Positions 35,286 through 44,692 are shown, numbered from the stretch's first letter. The stretch is 64,000 nt of DNA from CALBPI01 sp038521865 (GCA_038521865.1 JBCBKO010000001.1:558001-622000); one strand, 5' to 3'. The notes: generated by a model not told the origin, from the letters alone. Numbers and translations are program-made.

Positions 35286-36260
35286 ATGAAAGCGGCATTG
35301 GTAAAGACATACGGCGCGCCTGAGAGCATCGTAGTTGAAGAAGTGGACCTGCCCTCCCCTGGGGATGGCGAGGTTAAGCTGCGGTTGCGGGCGTGTGGCG
35401 TGAATTTCCCTGATGTTCTTATGGTTGCAGGGAAGTACCAGTTTAAGCCCGAGATGCCGTTTTCACCGGGGGCGGAAATGGCGGGTGACGTCGTCGAGGT
35501 GGGCTCAGGCGTCGAAGGCGTTTCGGTTGGTGATCGAGTGCTATGTTTCCTGGGGCACGGCGGCATGGCCGAGGAAATCAACGTGGCCGCAAGTGCCGTC
35601 GTGCCAATGCCGCCGGGCATGGACTATAAAACCGCCGCGGCCGTGACACTGACCTATGGCACTTCATATCACGCCCTCAAGCAGCGCGCGCAACTGGCTA
35701 AAGGCGAGAAACTGCTCGTACTAGGTGCGGCTGGCGGCGTGGGCCTAGCCGCGGTGGAACTTGGGAAAATGATGGGGGCCGAGGTCATCGCAGCCGCGAG
35801 CAATGCTGACAAACTGGCGCTCGCGAAATCACGCGGGGCGGACCACCTGATCAATTACACCGAAGGCAGCCTGAAAGAACAGGTTAAAGCACTGACGAAC
35901 GGCGCCGGTGTCGATGTTATCTACGACCCCGTTGGTGGTGAGATGTTTGACGATTGCCTGCGCTCACTCGCCTGGAACGGTCGTCTTTTGGTCATTGGAT
36001 TCGCTAGCGGCGAAATTCCAAAGGCACCGGCCAACCTGCCGCTACTTAAAGGGTCATCGATCGTCGGTGTGTTCTGGGGCGCGTTCACGCAAAAGGAGCC
36101 CAAGGCACATCAGGAAAACATGATGGAGTTAGCCGTAGCGTTTGCTAACGGCACGCTACGTCCGCACATCGGTCATGAGTTTCCACTCGATGAGGCCGGC
36201 GAAGCGATGAACGTCCTCGCGCGCCGGGAAGCGATGGGCAAGGTCGTGATTACTATTTAA
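35286..36260 (+). CDS. Zinc-independent MDR: NADPH:quinone oxidoreductase family
   Basis: A 324-residue medium-chain dehydrogenase/reductase. The ATG at 35286 has a GGGGGA site; an upstream in-frame start at 35226 lacks family similarity. The N-terminal half has GVNFPDVLMVAGKYQ and PFSPGAEMAGDVVEVG, and the cofactor fold has VLGAAGGVGLAAVELGK. The zinc-ligand cysteines of alcohol dehydrogenases are absent. It reduces quinones or enoyl compounds with NADPH; the substrate is not identifiable. The ilvC promoter begins right after its stop. Confidence 0.9.
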   Translation: MKAALVKTYGAPESIVVEEVDLPSPGDGEVKLRLRACGVNFPDVLMVAGKYQFKPEMPFSPGAEMAGDVVEVGSGVEGVSVGDRVLCFLGHGGMAEEINVAASAVVPMPPGMDYKTAAAVTLTYGTSYHALKQRAQLAKGEKLLVLGAAGGVGLAAVELGKMMGAEVIAAASNADKLALAKSRGADHLINYTEGSLKEQVKALTNGAGVDVIYDPVGGEMFDDCLRSLAWNGRLLVIGFASGEIPKAPANLPLLKGSSIVGVFWGAFTQKEPKAHQENMMELAVAFANGTLRPHIGHEFPLDEAGEAMNVLARREAMGKVVITI

Positions 36261-36263
36261 CAA

Positions 36264-36292
36264 TTGACAGTTTCGTAGCAATTGCACAGTAT
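36264..36292 (+). promoter_or_regulatory. Promoter of the ilvC-leuACDB operon
   Basis: A perfect TTGACA (36264-36269) and a CAGTAT -10 (36287-36292) are separated by 17 bases. The expected start near 36299 coincides with the ATG of the leader peptide, so the leader mRNA may be nearly leaderless. Confidence 0.65.
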
Positions 36293-36298
36293 CGAGAC

Positions 36299-36373
36299 AT
36301 GATGCACCAAAACGTAGCCGCACTACTGCTAGACCGACTTACGCATCCCACTGCTGCAGGGAGATGTTGTTAG
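36299..36373 (+). CDS. Leader peptide of the ilvC-leu attenuator
   Basis: A 24-residue frame, MMHQNVAALLLDRLTHPTAA plus four residues, with three consecutive leucines encoded CTA-CTG-CTA and a fourth Leu shortly after. CTA is rarely used in the surrounding genes. It lies between the operon promoter and an intrinsic terminator, the layout of ribosome-mediated leucine attenuation. A second ATG follows the first directly, and no Shine-Dalgarno is evident. Confidence 0.75.
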   Translation: MMHQNVAALLLDRLTHPTAAGRCC

Positions 36374-36439
36374 CTGGTGATACTGTCCAGTGCGACTCAC
36401 GAAAAACCCCGCAGCTGAATCCGGCCGCGGGGTTTTTTT
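36353..36439 (+). terminator. Attenuator: antiterminator segment and intrinsic terminator
   Basis: The terminator is CCCCGC (36407-36412) paired with GCGGGG (36427-36432), plus two inner pairs, followed by seven T residues (36433-36439). An upstream segment GCTGC-a-GGG (36353-36361) is complementary to CCC-c-GCAGC (36407-36415) in the terminator's 5' arm, so the two structures exclude each other. The antiterminator segment overlaps the end of the leader peptide, 30 bases after the leucine codons. CGCACT in the Leu codon region can also pair with AGTGCG (36389-36394). Confidence 0.8.
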
Positions 36440-36483
36440 CATTGGGGATCCGGATTCTGGTTTCATTTGTAAGGAATTGATTA

Positions 36484-37473
36484 ATGAAAATGTATGGCAA
36501 GGCGGACGTCGATACAGCCGCTCTCGAGGGCAAGAAGATTGCGATCATCGGATATGGCAGTCAGGGACGAGCGCACGCCTCCAACCTTAAAGACAGTGGC
36601 CACAACGTGGTTGTCGGTTTACGGGAAGGCAGCGGATCGCGGGCTGCAGCCGAGAATGACGGACATACGGTTCAGACACCGGTGGAAGCAGCTACCGATG
36701 CGGCATTGGTAGCACTACTAACTCCGGATACCACTCAAGCTGCGGTCTACGAGGAAATCGAAGGTCATTTGGCCGAGGGCGCGGCGTTGTTGTTCGCACA
36801 CGGCTTCAATATTCATTTCGGACAGATCGAACCGCGCGCCGACCTCGACGTTGTGATGATCGCTCCGAAGGGCCCCGGGGATTTGGTGCGTCGACAGTAT
36901 CTCGCCGGTCAAGGCGTGCCGAGCCTTGTGGCGATCGCGGAAGATAAGACCGGAACCGCGTTGTCACGTGCCCTGGCCTATGCCGACGGCATCGGTGGCA
37001 CCCGTGCAGGCGTAATCGAAACCACGTTCAAGGAAGAAACTGAGACGGATTTGTTCGGGGAACAAGCGGTGCTCTGCGGCGGTGCGACCGAATTGGTCGT
37101 CAAGGGTTTTGAAACACTGGTTGAAGCTGGCTATCAACCGGAAGTCGCCTATTACGAGTGTATGCATGAACTGAAACTCATCGTCGATCTGCTGCATGAG
37201 GGTGGCCTTAAGAAAATGCACGAGTTCATCAGCGACACCGCACTGTGGGGCGATCACATCAGCGGTCCACGAGTTGTTGACGACAGCGCGAAAGCTCGCA
37301 TGAAAGATGTCCTGACCGACATTCAGGATGGTACTTTCGCGCGTGAGTGGATTGCCGAAAACGAAGCCGGGATGCCGGAGTTCAAGAAGCGCTCCGCCGA
37401 AGATCTCGCGCACCCTATCGAAGAAGTCGGCACGCGTCTGCGCTCGCAGATGCCCTGGCTGAACCAGGACTAA
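36484..37473 (+). CDS. ilvC: Ketol-acid reductoisomerase
   Basis: Class I enzyme (329 residues) that isomerises and reduces acetolactate and acetohydroxybutyrate in valine, leucine and isoleucine synthesis. The NADPH site is GYGSQGRAHA, followed by the GLREGSGSR specificity loop. Metal and catalytic residues are in APKGPGDLVRRQY, TFKEETETDLFGEQAVLCGG and YECMHELKLIVDLLHEGG. A TAAGGA site precedes the ATG. It leads an operon with leuA, leuC, leuD and leuB and sits behind the leucine attenuator; ilvBN are not in the window. Confidence 0.97.
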   Translation: MKMYGKADVDTAALEGKKIAIIGYGSQGRAHASNLKDSGHNVVVGLREGSGSRAAAENDGHTVQTPVEAATDAALVALLTPDTTQAAVYEEIEGHLAEGAALLFAHGFNIHFGQIEPRADLDVVMIAPKGPGDLVRRQYLAGQGVPSLVAIAEDKTGTALSRALAYADGIGGTRAGVIETTFKEETETDLFGEQAVLCGGATELVVKGFETLVEAGYQPEVAYYECMHELKLIVDLLHEGGLKKMHEFISDTALWGDHISGPRVVDDSAKARMKDVLTDIQDGTFAREWIAENEAGMPEFKKRSAEDLAHPIEEVGTRLRSQMPWLNQD

Positions 37474-37503
37474 TCAGCAGTCTGAGGACACGGAGTCAAA
37501 CCA

Positions 37504-39081
37504 ATGAGTACTGCCACAACAGACCACGTCAGAATTTTCGACACGACGTTACGCGACGGGGAACAAGCGCCCGGTTGCAGTATGACGCTAAAAGAAAAGC
37601 TACGAGTCTCTGCGGCACTCGACTCACTGGGCGTCGATATCATCGAAGCGGGATTTGCTGCCGCCTCGCCGGGCGACTTTGACTCAGTTTCAGCCGTTGC
37701 AGAGTCGGTCCAAAACGCGACGGTAGCAAGCCTCGCGCGGTGCAACCCGGAAGACATCGAAAAGGCTGCACGCGCGCTCGAACCCGCAAAACGCTCCCGC
37801 ATCCACGTGTTCGTGGCAACCAGCGAGATTCATCGCACGCACAAGCTCAAGATGGCGCGGGAAGAAATCCTGAAGACGGCGGTCGGCGCCGTGCAGATGG
37901 CGCGCCAGCACTGCGACGACGTGGAGTTCTCGCCAGAAGACGCGTCGCGTACTGAACCTGAGTTCCTGACCGAAATCGTTACCGCCGCAATTGAGGCAGG
38001 TGCAACCACGATCAACATTCCTGACACCGTCGGATACACGGTGCCACAGGAATTCGAGGCGTTGTTCCGACACCTCTGTGCCACCGTCCCGAACGTTGCA
38101 GACGCGATCTTGTCAGTGCATTGCCATGATGACTTGGGCATGGCGGTCGCCAATAGTCTCGCTGCGGTCGTTGGTGGTGCGCGGCAAGTCGAATGCACGA
38201 TCAACGGGATTGGCGAACGGGCCGGCAACTGCTCGCTCGAGGAAATCGTTATGGCGCTGGATACACGTGATGCATTCTTTGGCGCCCGGACCAATGTCGA
38301 CACCACCCGCCTCTACCCGACAGCAAGACTGGTTTCGTCGATTACCGGTATGCCGATTCCGCGAAACAAAGCGATTGTTGGCGATAATGCGTTTGCCCAC
38401 GAAGCTGGCATCCACCAACACGGCATGCTGCAGCACGCATCGACCTACGAAATCATGCAACCGGAACGCGTTGGCATCAGTCGATCGAACCTCGTGCTCG
38501 GCAAGCATAGTGGGCGCCATGCATTTCGCGAGCGCATCGAAGAACTCGGATTTAGTGTCGACGATTTTCAGCTGAATGCGGCGTTCGAGAAGTTCAAAGA
38601 GCTGGCGGACCGCAAGAAGGATATCTACGACAGCGATATCGAGGCGATCCTGATGAATGCGCCAGGCGAGGATAAGGGCCCTTGGCAACTGACCAATCTG
38701 ACCGTAACTGCCAGCACGGCCAGTCATGCGACAGCGACCGTAACGATGCAGTCCATCGGCGCTGAGCAAAGCGTGGTCGAAGCGGCGGTGGGCGCAGGCC
38801 CGGTGGAAGCTGCGTGCACCGCAATTGAACGGATTACCGGTGTAGAGTTAAAGCTGCAGCACTATGACGTGCGTGGCGTGAGCATCGGCGACGATGCTCA
38901 AGGTGAAGTGACGATCACGGTCGAGCATGACGACGCGACCTATCGAGGTCATGGTGTCAGTACCGACATCGTAGAGGCCTCCGCACGCGCCTGGCTCGAG
39001 GTCAGTAACCGGATTCTGCGTCGCCGCGAACGAGGTCTTCAGGGGCCTGGTCGCCACGCCGTGAATACTGCGACGGTCTGA
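37504..39081 (+). CDS. leuA: 2-isopropylmalate synthase
   Basis: It condenses acetyl-CoA with 2-ketoisovalerate, the first committed step of leucine synthesis. The 525-residue protein has FDTTLRDGEQAPG at its start, metal-binding His residues in SVHCHDDLGMAVANS, and NGIGERAGNCSLEE. A linker with HEAGIHQHGML leads to a C-terminal regulatory domain (about 390-525) that gives leucine feedback inhibition in the family. It begins 30 bases after ilvC and ends four bases before leuC. Confidence 0.97.
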   Translation: MSTATTDHVRIFDTTLRDGEQAPGCSMTLKEKLRVSAALDSLGVDIIEAGFAAASPGDFDSVSAVAESVQNATVASLARCNPEDIEKAARALEPAKRSRIHVFVATSEIHRTHKLKMAREEILKTAVGAVQMARQHCDDVEFSPEDASRTEPEFLTEIVTAAIEAGATTINIPDTVGYTVPQEFEALFRHLCATVPNVADAILSVHCHDDLGMAVANSLAAVVGGARQVECTINGIGERAGNCSLEEIVMALDTRDAFFGARTNVDTTRLYPTARLVSSITGMPIPRNKAIVGDNAFAHEAGIHQHGMLQHASTYEIMQPERVGISRSNLVLGKHSGRHAFRERIEELGFSVDDFQLNAAFEKFKELADRKKDIYDSDIEAILMNAPGEDKGPWQLTNLTVTASTASHATATVTMQSIGAEQSVVEAAVGAGPVEAACTAIERITGVELKLQHYDVRGVSIGDDAQGEVTITVEHDDATYRGHGVSTDIVEASARAWLEVSNRILRRRERGLQGPGRHAVNTATV

Positions 39082-39085
39082 CTTC

Positions 39086-40486
39086 ATGGTCGACAAAACC
39101 CTACTCGATAAGGTGTGGGACTCTCATGTGGTTGTGCCGGAAACCGCAGACAAACCCGCGGTCCTTTACATCGATCTGCACCTGATACACGAGGTCACAT
39201 CACCGCAAGCGTTTACGGTGTTGCGCGAACGCGGTCTGCCGGTCGCCCGCCCTGACCGGACGCTGGCGACGATGGATCACTCAACGCCAACGACGCCTGT
39301 GCGAAGTCTGGCCGACATCCAGGTCGTAGGGCCGTCTGCAGCACAGCAGATTCAGCAAATGCAGCTCAACTGCAAAGAGTTTGGGATCGATCTCAGGGAC
39401 TTTGACAACAAAGAGCGCGGCATTGTCCACATCATCGGTCCGGAACTGGGTGCCACACAACCTGGAAAAACCATCGTTTGCGGCGATTCGCATACCTCAA
39501 CGCACGGTGCATTTGGAGCGTTAGCTTTTGGTATCGGTACCACCGAAGTTGGCCATGTATTGGCCACGCAATGTCTTTTACAACGCCGTCCGAAAACGAT
39601 GGCGATCAATGTGTACGGCACACTCGCGAAAGGCGTCACCGCGAAGGACCTTATCCTCGCGATCATTGGCGAGATTGGGGTCGATGGTGGCACAGGACAC
39701 GTGCTCGAGTACCGTGGGGATGCCATTCGCAGTCTCGACATGGCCGGGCGCATGACTGTGTGCAATATGTCGATCGAGGCCGGCGCACGGGCCGGTATGA
39801 TCGCACCTGATGACACGACCTTTGAATATCTCGCGAATCGCCGATTCGCACCCAAAGCTGCAGCTTTTGATCGTGCAGTCGATCGGTGGCGCGGGTTGGG
39901 CGGAGACGTAGACGCCGAGTTCGATAGAGAAGTCAGCATCGACGCATCATCGCTAGCGCCTATGGTGACCTTCGGCACCAACCCGGGCATGGTGACCCCA
40001 GTTGATGTTGCGCTGCCCCAAAGACCGTCCGATGGCTCCTGGGACCGCGCTCTCGACTACATGCGACTGGAGCCGGGGAAACCGATCGCAGGAACCCCTG
40101 TTGACGTTGTGTTCGTTGGCAGTTGCACTAATGCCCGGATGCCCGACCTTGAAGCAACCGCGAACATCTTGCGAGGACGCAAGGTAGCAGATGGCGTGCG
40201 CATGTTGATCGTTCCCGGTTCACAAGCCATCAAGGCGGAAGCAGAGGCTGCGGGTTTGCACGAGATCTTCCTCGAGGCTGGGGCAGAGTGGCGCGAATCC
40301 GGATGCTCGATGTGTCTGGGTATGAATGGCGACACCGTGGATAGCGGCAAGCTCGCAATTTCAACATCCAATCGAAATTTCGAAGGTCGACAAGGTATCG
40401 GCGCTCGCACGGTCCTCGCCAGTCCCGCCACCGCCGCGGCGAGTGCTCTGGCTGGGCATGTCGCTGATCCGCGAGAGTATCTCTAA
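39086..40486 (+). CDS. leuC: 3-isopropylmalate dehydratase large subunit
   Basis: Aconitase-family iron-sulfur subunit, 466 residues. Catalytic and cluster regions are VCGDSHTSTHGAFGALAFGIG, FVGSCTNARMPDLE and ESGCSMCLGMNGD, supplying the three cluster cysteines. It works with LeuD, encoded ten bases downstream, to convert 2- to 3-isopropylmalate. Confidence 0.97.
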   Translation: MVDKTLLDKVWDSHVVVPETADKPAVLYIDLHLIHEVTSPQAFTVLRERGLPVARPDRTLATMDHSTPTTPVRSLADIQVVGPSAAQQIQQMQLNCKEFGIDLRDFDNKERGIVHIIGPELGATQPGKTIVCGDSHTSTHGAFGALAFGIGTTEVGHVLATQCLLQRRPKTMAINVYGTLAKGVTAKDLILAIIGEIGVDGGTGHVLEYRGDAIRSLDMAGRMTVCNMSIEAGARAGMIAPDDTTFEYLANRRFAPKAAAFDRAVDRWRGLGGDVDAEFDREVSIDASSLAPMVTFGTNPGMVTPVDVALPQRPSDGSWDRALDYMRLEPGKPIAGTPVDVVFVGSCTNARMPDLEATANILRGRKVADGVRMLIVPGSQAIKAEAEAAGLHEIFLEAGAEWRESGCSMCLGMNGDTVDSGKLAISTSNRNFEGRQGIGARTVLASPATAAASALAGHVADPREYL

Positions 40487-40496
40487 GGAGCGTCGC

Positions 40497-41105
40497 ATGC
40501 AGCGATTCACAGAACTTACGGCCACGACCGTTGCGTTGCCGAGGGCCGACATCGACACCGATCAAATTATCCCAGCACGTTTTCTGACGACCACGACACG
40601 CGATGGTCTGGGCGATGGCCTGTTTGCCGATTGGCGTTTTTTGTCCGATGGGACACCCGATCCGGAGTTTGTACTGAACCGTCCAGAGCATGCGTCCGCT
40701 AGCGTCCTGGTCACCGAGCGAAATTTTGGCTGCGGTTCTTCGCGAGAGCACGCACCCTGGGCGCTACTGGACTACGGCTTTCGAGCAGTAATAAGCAGTG
40801 AGATCGCCGATATCTTTCACTCGAATTCGCTCAAAAACGGACTGCTGCCGATTCGTGTTTCTGACAACGTAGTGAAGTTACTGTTGGAGCGTTCGCGCAA
40901 GGTGCTTATCTCTGTTGAAACGTGCACGCTTTCAATCCTTGATGACGACGGCAACACTGACCAGACTCTTGAGTTCCCGCTAGACGGTTTTTCTCGTTAC
41001 TGCCTGTTGGAAGGTCTCGATCAGCTGGGCTATCTGCAGAGCCAGACCGACGCGATTGCTGCCTACGAGAACAATTTTGCCGACACTACCAACCCCGCAC
41101 TCTGA
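40497..41105 (+). CDS. leuD: 3-isopropylmalate dehydratase small subunit
   Basis: A 202-residue swivel-domain subunit. The ATG at 40497 follows an AAGGAG site; the longer open frame upstream overlaps leuC and is not used. Signatures are DIDTDQIIPARFL, NFGCGSSREHAPWAL and ADIFHSNSLKNGLLP. It completes the LeuCD enzyme. Confidence 0.97.
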   Translation: MQRFTELTATTVALPRADIDTDQIIPARFLTTTTRDGLGDGLFADWRFLSDGTPDPEFVLNRPEHASASVLVTERNFGCGSSREHAPWALLDYGFRAVISSEIADIFHSNSLKNGLLPIRVSDNVVKLLLERSRKVLISVETCTLSILDDDGNTDQTLEFPLDGFSRYCLLEGLDQLGYLQSQTDAIAAYENNFADTTNPAL

Positions 41106-41108
41106 CCC

Positions 41109-42176
41109 ATGATCTCCAGAATTGTAATTTTGCCCGGAGACGGCATCGGTCCCGAAGTCACACAGGTCGCCACCGATGTTCTGAGTGCGGTCAGCGAGAA
41201 ATTCAAACTCGATTTTGAACTGACCTCACATACGATTGGCGGCGCGGCAATCGATGCAGAAGGCGTACCGTTGCCTGATGCGACTCGCACCGCCTGTCAG
41301 GAGGCGGACGCGGTTTTCCTGGGCGCGGTCGGTGGCCCACAGTGGCAGTCGCTGCCGGTTGCACAACGACCGGAGCAAGGGCTGTTAGCTTTGCGTGCGG
41401 CACTCGGCGTTTTTGCGAATCTCCGACCGGTTACGGTGCACCCTGCCCTCACCGACATTTCGCCATTGCGACCTGACCGGCTCGCCGGTGTTGATCTCAT
41501 GGTGGTAAGGGAGCTTACCGGCGGCATCTATTTCGGCGAGAAGCGCGAGGGCACAGACACGGCCTTCGATGCTTGTGAATACAGTCGCGAAGAGGTTGTC
41601 CGCATTACACGGGTCGCTTGCGAACTTGCGCGCACGCGCCAAGGCCGTCTCACATCCGTTGATAAAGCCAATGTCCTCGCGACCTCGAGACTGTGGCGCT
41701 CGGTGGTTACTGAAGTCTGTGCTGATGAGTTCCCGGACGTTACGCTTGAGCATCTGTTGGTCGATGCTGCCGCAATGCATCTGCTAGCCAAACCGGCGGC
41801 ATTCGATGTCGTGGTTACCGAGAACATGTTCGGTGACATCCTTACTGACGAGGCTTCCATGTTGAGCGGATCACTGGGGCTCCTGCCGTCGGCTTCGTTG
41901 AGCGCACTTGGCGGCACGGGACTGTATGAGCCTATTCACGGTTCGGCGCCGGATATCGCGGGTCAGGATGTTGCAAATCCAACAGGCGCCATCCTCAGCG
42001 TCGCGATGATGTTGCGGCACAGTCTGGGTTGCCCGGAGGCCGCTACGGCAGTCGAGCAAGCAGTGACCGATGCGCTTGCAGGTGGAACCCGCACCCGTGA
42101 CGTCTCTGGCGACGCCGATTCGACCGTGGGCACACAGGCCTTCGGTCAACATATCTGCCGCAAGATTCTAAGCTGA
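41109..42176 (+). CDS. leuB: 3-isopropylmalate dehydrogenase
   Basis: NAD-dependent oxidative decarboxylase of 355 residues that gives 2-ketoisocaproate. LPGDGIGPEVT opens the protein. LTGGIYFGEKR, KANVLATSRLWR and VTENMFGDILTDEASML carry substrate and metal residues, and GSAPDIAGQDVANPTGAILS the NAD site. It is the last gene of the operon and overlaps the convergent metX 3' end by nine bases, so transcription termination must occur inside coding DNA. Confidence 0.97.
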   Translation: MISRIVILPGDGIGPEVTQVATDVLSAVSEKFKLDFELTSHTIGGAAIDAEGVPLPDATRTACQEADAVFLGAVGGPQWQSLPVAQRPEQGLLALRAALGVFANLRPVTVHPALTDISPLRPDRLAGVDLMVVRELTGGIYFGEKREGTDTAFDACEYSREEVVRITRVACELARTRQGRLTSVDKANVLATSRLWRSVVTEVCADEFPDVTLEHLLVDAAAMHLLAKPAAFDVVVTENMFGDILTDEASMLSGSLGLLPSASLSALGGTGLYEPIHGSAPDIAGQDVANPTGAILSVAMMLRHSLGCPEAATAVEQAVTDALAGGTRTRDVSGDADSTVGTQAFGQHICRKILS

Positions 42177-43268
42177 CAGCGCGTTGGGCTTTTTGCCCGC
42201 ATCCGATAGCGACAGGCCCGCACGAAAGTCCCGAATCGATTCGCCGAGCGGATCGAGGTCGATCAGAAACCCGTCGTGACCATGGGGACTGTCGAGCTCT
42301 ACCAAAGAAGCGTTGCCGAGATGTTCCGCCAGAAATTGTTGCTCTTGCGGTGGATACAACACGTCCGATGTGACACTCACAACAAGTGCCGGAAGCTTCG
42401 TCGCAGCCAACACAGACTCGCATGAGTCGCGGTCTCGCCCAACATCATGAGAGTCCATAGCCTGGGTAAGGCGAACATACGACACCGCATCGAAACGCTC
42501 AGTGAGCTTACTGCCCTGATAGCGCAGATAGCTCGCAGCTGTGTATTGGTAATGCTCATCCGGATTGCGTGCAAACCGGGATTCGAAGTTGTCCCAACTG
42601 CGATAGGTAACCATCGCCATCATGCGAGCCGCAGCCAGACCCTTGCGAGGCGGGGCCGAGACTTCGTAGTGACCGTCGAGCCAAGCGGCGTCCGCTTCGA
42701 TCGCGGCACGCTGTGACTCCCCGATGGAGATACACCACGCGGAATGGCGCGCAGAGACGCCAATTGGTGCGATTGCGTCAACGATTTCCGGTGCGTGCAT
42801 CGCCCATTCAAGGACTTGCATGCCGCCCATCGAAGGACCGATCACCAAGGCAAGGCGCTTCACCCCCAAATGGTCCAGCAAGCGGCGCTGCGCGCGCACC
42901 ATGTCGCGAATGGTGATCACAGGAAAACGGGCGCCCAGGCGTTTCCCGTCTACATCAGGTTGCATCGGGCCGCTGCTGCCGTAACAGCCCCCCAACACGT
43001 TGGAACAAACCACGAAGTCACGATCGGTATCGAGCGGCAGGCCAGGCCCAATAAGGCCCGGCCACCATTCGTCAGCATCGGCTGAACCTGTCAGGGCATG
43101 ACACACGAGCACGGCATTATCACCCGCATCATTCAGCTCGCCCCACGTCCGATACGCAAGCTGCAATTGATCGAGAACCGCCCCGCTCTCGCAATCAAAC
43201 GGTTCCTGATCTCGCCATAACCGTGTATCGGGCGAAACGGTGCCTGCCGAGCAGAGGTCGGATGTCAC
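42168..43268 (-). CDS. metX: Homoserine O-acyltransferase (acetyltransferase)
   Basis: Alpha/beta-hydrolase enzyme that activates homoserine for methionine synthesis. The nucleophile is in GPSMGGMQVLEW, with Asp in VTSDVLYPP and His in HGHDGFL completing the triad. NVLGGCYGSSGP and YRTWGELN are family marks. The start is ambiguous: GTG 43268 (366 residues) or TTG 43274. It directly follows metY, whose product uses the O-acyl ester, so both sit under the SAM riboswitch. Acetyl rather than succinyl is inferred from the MetY pairing. Confidence 0.9.
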   Translation of the reverse strand: MTSDLCSAGTVSPDTRLWRDQEPFDCESGAVLDQLQLAYRTWGELNDAGDNAVLVCHALTGSADADEWWPGLIGPGLPLDTDRDFVVCSNVLGGCYGSSGPMQPDVDGKRLGARFPVITIRDMVRAQRRLLDHLGVKRLALVIGPSMGGMQVLEWAMHAPEIVDAIAPIGVSARHSAWCISIGESQRAAIEADAAWLDGHYEVSAPPRKGLAAARMMAMVTYRSWDNFESRFARNPDEHYQYTAASYLRYQGSKLTERFDAVSYVRLTQAMDSHDVGRDRDSCESVLAATKLPALVVSVTSDVLYPPQEQQFLAEHLGNASLVELDSPHGHDGFLIDLDPLGESIRDFRAGLSLSDAGKKPNALSA

Positions 43269-43270
43269 GA

Positions 43271-44596
43271 TCAAGCGGCCTGCGATGTACGCGCCTTTTC
43301 AAACGCCTGTTGGAAGTCGTCCTTGATGTCTTCGATATGCTCGATGCCTACCGACACTCGAATCATGTCAGGCAAAACACCTGTGCTGCGTTGCTCCTGC
43401 TCATCCAACTGCTGATGCGTCGTACTGGACGGATGAATAACCAGTGTCTTGGCATCTCCGACGTTCGCGAGATGGCTGGCCAACTCGACGCTGTCGATGA
43501 ATCTCTGCCCTGCTTCATGTCCTCCGCGGATGCCGAATGTCAGTACCGCACCAAACCCATGCTTAAGGTACTTTTGCGCACGCTCGTGATGCTCATGGGA
43601 TGGCAGGCCGAGATAGTTAACGTACGCGACGTCTGGGTGTGACTCCAGCCACTGCGCGAGCGCTAATGAATTGTCAACGTGTCGTTGCACGCGTAACGAC
43701 AAAGTCTCAAGCCCCTGCAGCAGCAGGAATGCATTAAACGGGCTCTGTGAAGGGCCGAAATCCCGTAACCCTTCCACGCGCGCTCGAATACTGAAGGCGA
43801 TGTTGCCGAAGTCGCTGTCTTTGCCAAACACGTCAGCGAAAACCAGGCCGTGGTAACCCGGCGAAGGCTGCGTGAACATTGGGAACTTGCCGCTAGACCA
43901 ATCAAAACGGCCGCTGTCGACAATCACACCGCCGATGCTTGTGCCATGACCGCCGATCCATTTCGTTGCTGACTGAACGACGATGTCCGCACCATGGTCA
44001 ATCGGTCGGACAACATAGCCTGCGCAACCGAGCGTGTTATCCACGATCAGTGGAATACCATTCGCATGGGCGATCTCTGCGAGTGCTTCAAAGTCCGGCA
44101 AATCGAAACCGGGATTGCCGATCGCTTCGACGTAGAGTGCTTTTGTGTTGTCATCGATGGCAGCGGCATAGTCGGCAGGATCACCGCTTTCGACGAACTT
44201 CACGTCGATGCCTAGCCTTGGTAACGCTACCTTGAACTGATTGTAGGTACCGCCGTAAAGCGAAGTGCCCGACACGATATTGTCGCCACTCTGGCAAATG
44301 GTCGAAATCGCGAGGAACTGCGCAGCCTGCCCGGATGAAGTTGCTAGCGCCGCCACGCCACCTTCGAGCGCAGCCACACGCTGCTCAAAGACATCGGTGG
44401 TTGGATTCATCAAACGGGTGTAAACGTTGCCGAATTCCTCCAGACCGAACAGCCGGGCGCCATGGGCCGCGTTGTCAAACGTATAGGAGGTACTTTGGTA
44501 AATCGGTACGGCTCTGGCGTTGGTGCCGGGCGCAGGTGTCTGGCCAGCATGCAGTTGCAGAGTTTCGTAACGAAGCTTGGAGGTGTCGATGGTCAT
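43271..44596 (-). CDS. metY: O-acetylhomoserine sulfhydrylase / aminocarboxypropyltransferase
   Basis: PLP enzyme of the Cys/Met metabolism family that makes homocysteine directly from O-acetylhomoserine and sulfide. The ATG at 44596 has an AAAGGGA site and gives 441 residues. Hallmarks: LHAGQTPAPGTNARAVPIYQ, YTRLMNPTTDVFEQRVAALEGG, the Schiff-base Lys in VVQSATKWIGGHGTS, and HPSSTTHQQLDEQEQ. It lies 96 bases downstream of a SAM-I riboswitch that should shut it off when methionine is plentiful. Confidence 0.95.
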   Translation of the reverse strand: MTIDTSKLRYETLQLHAGQTPAPGTNARAVPIYQSTSYTFDNAAHGARLFGLEEFGNVYTRLMNPTTDVFEQRVAALEGGVAALATSSGQAAQFLAISTICQSGDNIVSGTSLYGGTYNQFKVALPRLGIDVKFVESGDPADYAAAIDDNTKALYVEAIGNPGFDLPDFEALAEIAHANGIPLIVDNTLGCAGYVVRPIDHGADIVVQSATKWIGGHGTSIGGVIVDSGRFDWSSGKFPMFTQPSPGYHGLVFADVFGKDSDFGNIAFSIRARVEGLRDFGPSQSPFNAFLLLQGLETLSLRVQRHVDNSLALAQWLESHPDVAYVNYLGLPSHEHHERAQKYLKHGFGAVLTFGIRGGHEAGQRFIDSVELASHLANVGDAKTLVIHPSSTTHQQLDEQEQRSTGVLPDMIRVSVGIEHIEDIKDDFQQAFEKARTSQAA

Positions 44597-44599
44597 AAT

Positions 44600-44668
44600 G
44601 GTCCCTTTCTGACGTTGCCTAACACGCGCCTCGAAGAAACTTGCGGACGGCGTTTCAGAAGGATGACC
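44600..44668 (-). promoter_or_regulatory. Probable SD-sequestering expression platform of the SAM riboswitch
   Basis: On the minus strand CAGAAAGGGACC (44600-44611), which contains the metY ribosome site, is nearly fully complementary to GGTCATCCTTCTG (44656-44668). A competing hairpin ACATTTC/GAAATGT lies just upstream (about 44671-44688). No T-run follows either, so control is more likely at translation than at termination. Confidence 0.6.
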
Positions 44669-44692
44669 GACATTTCCTGAGAAATGTTTCGA

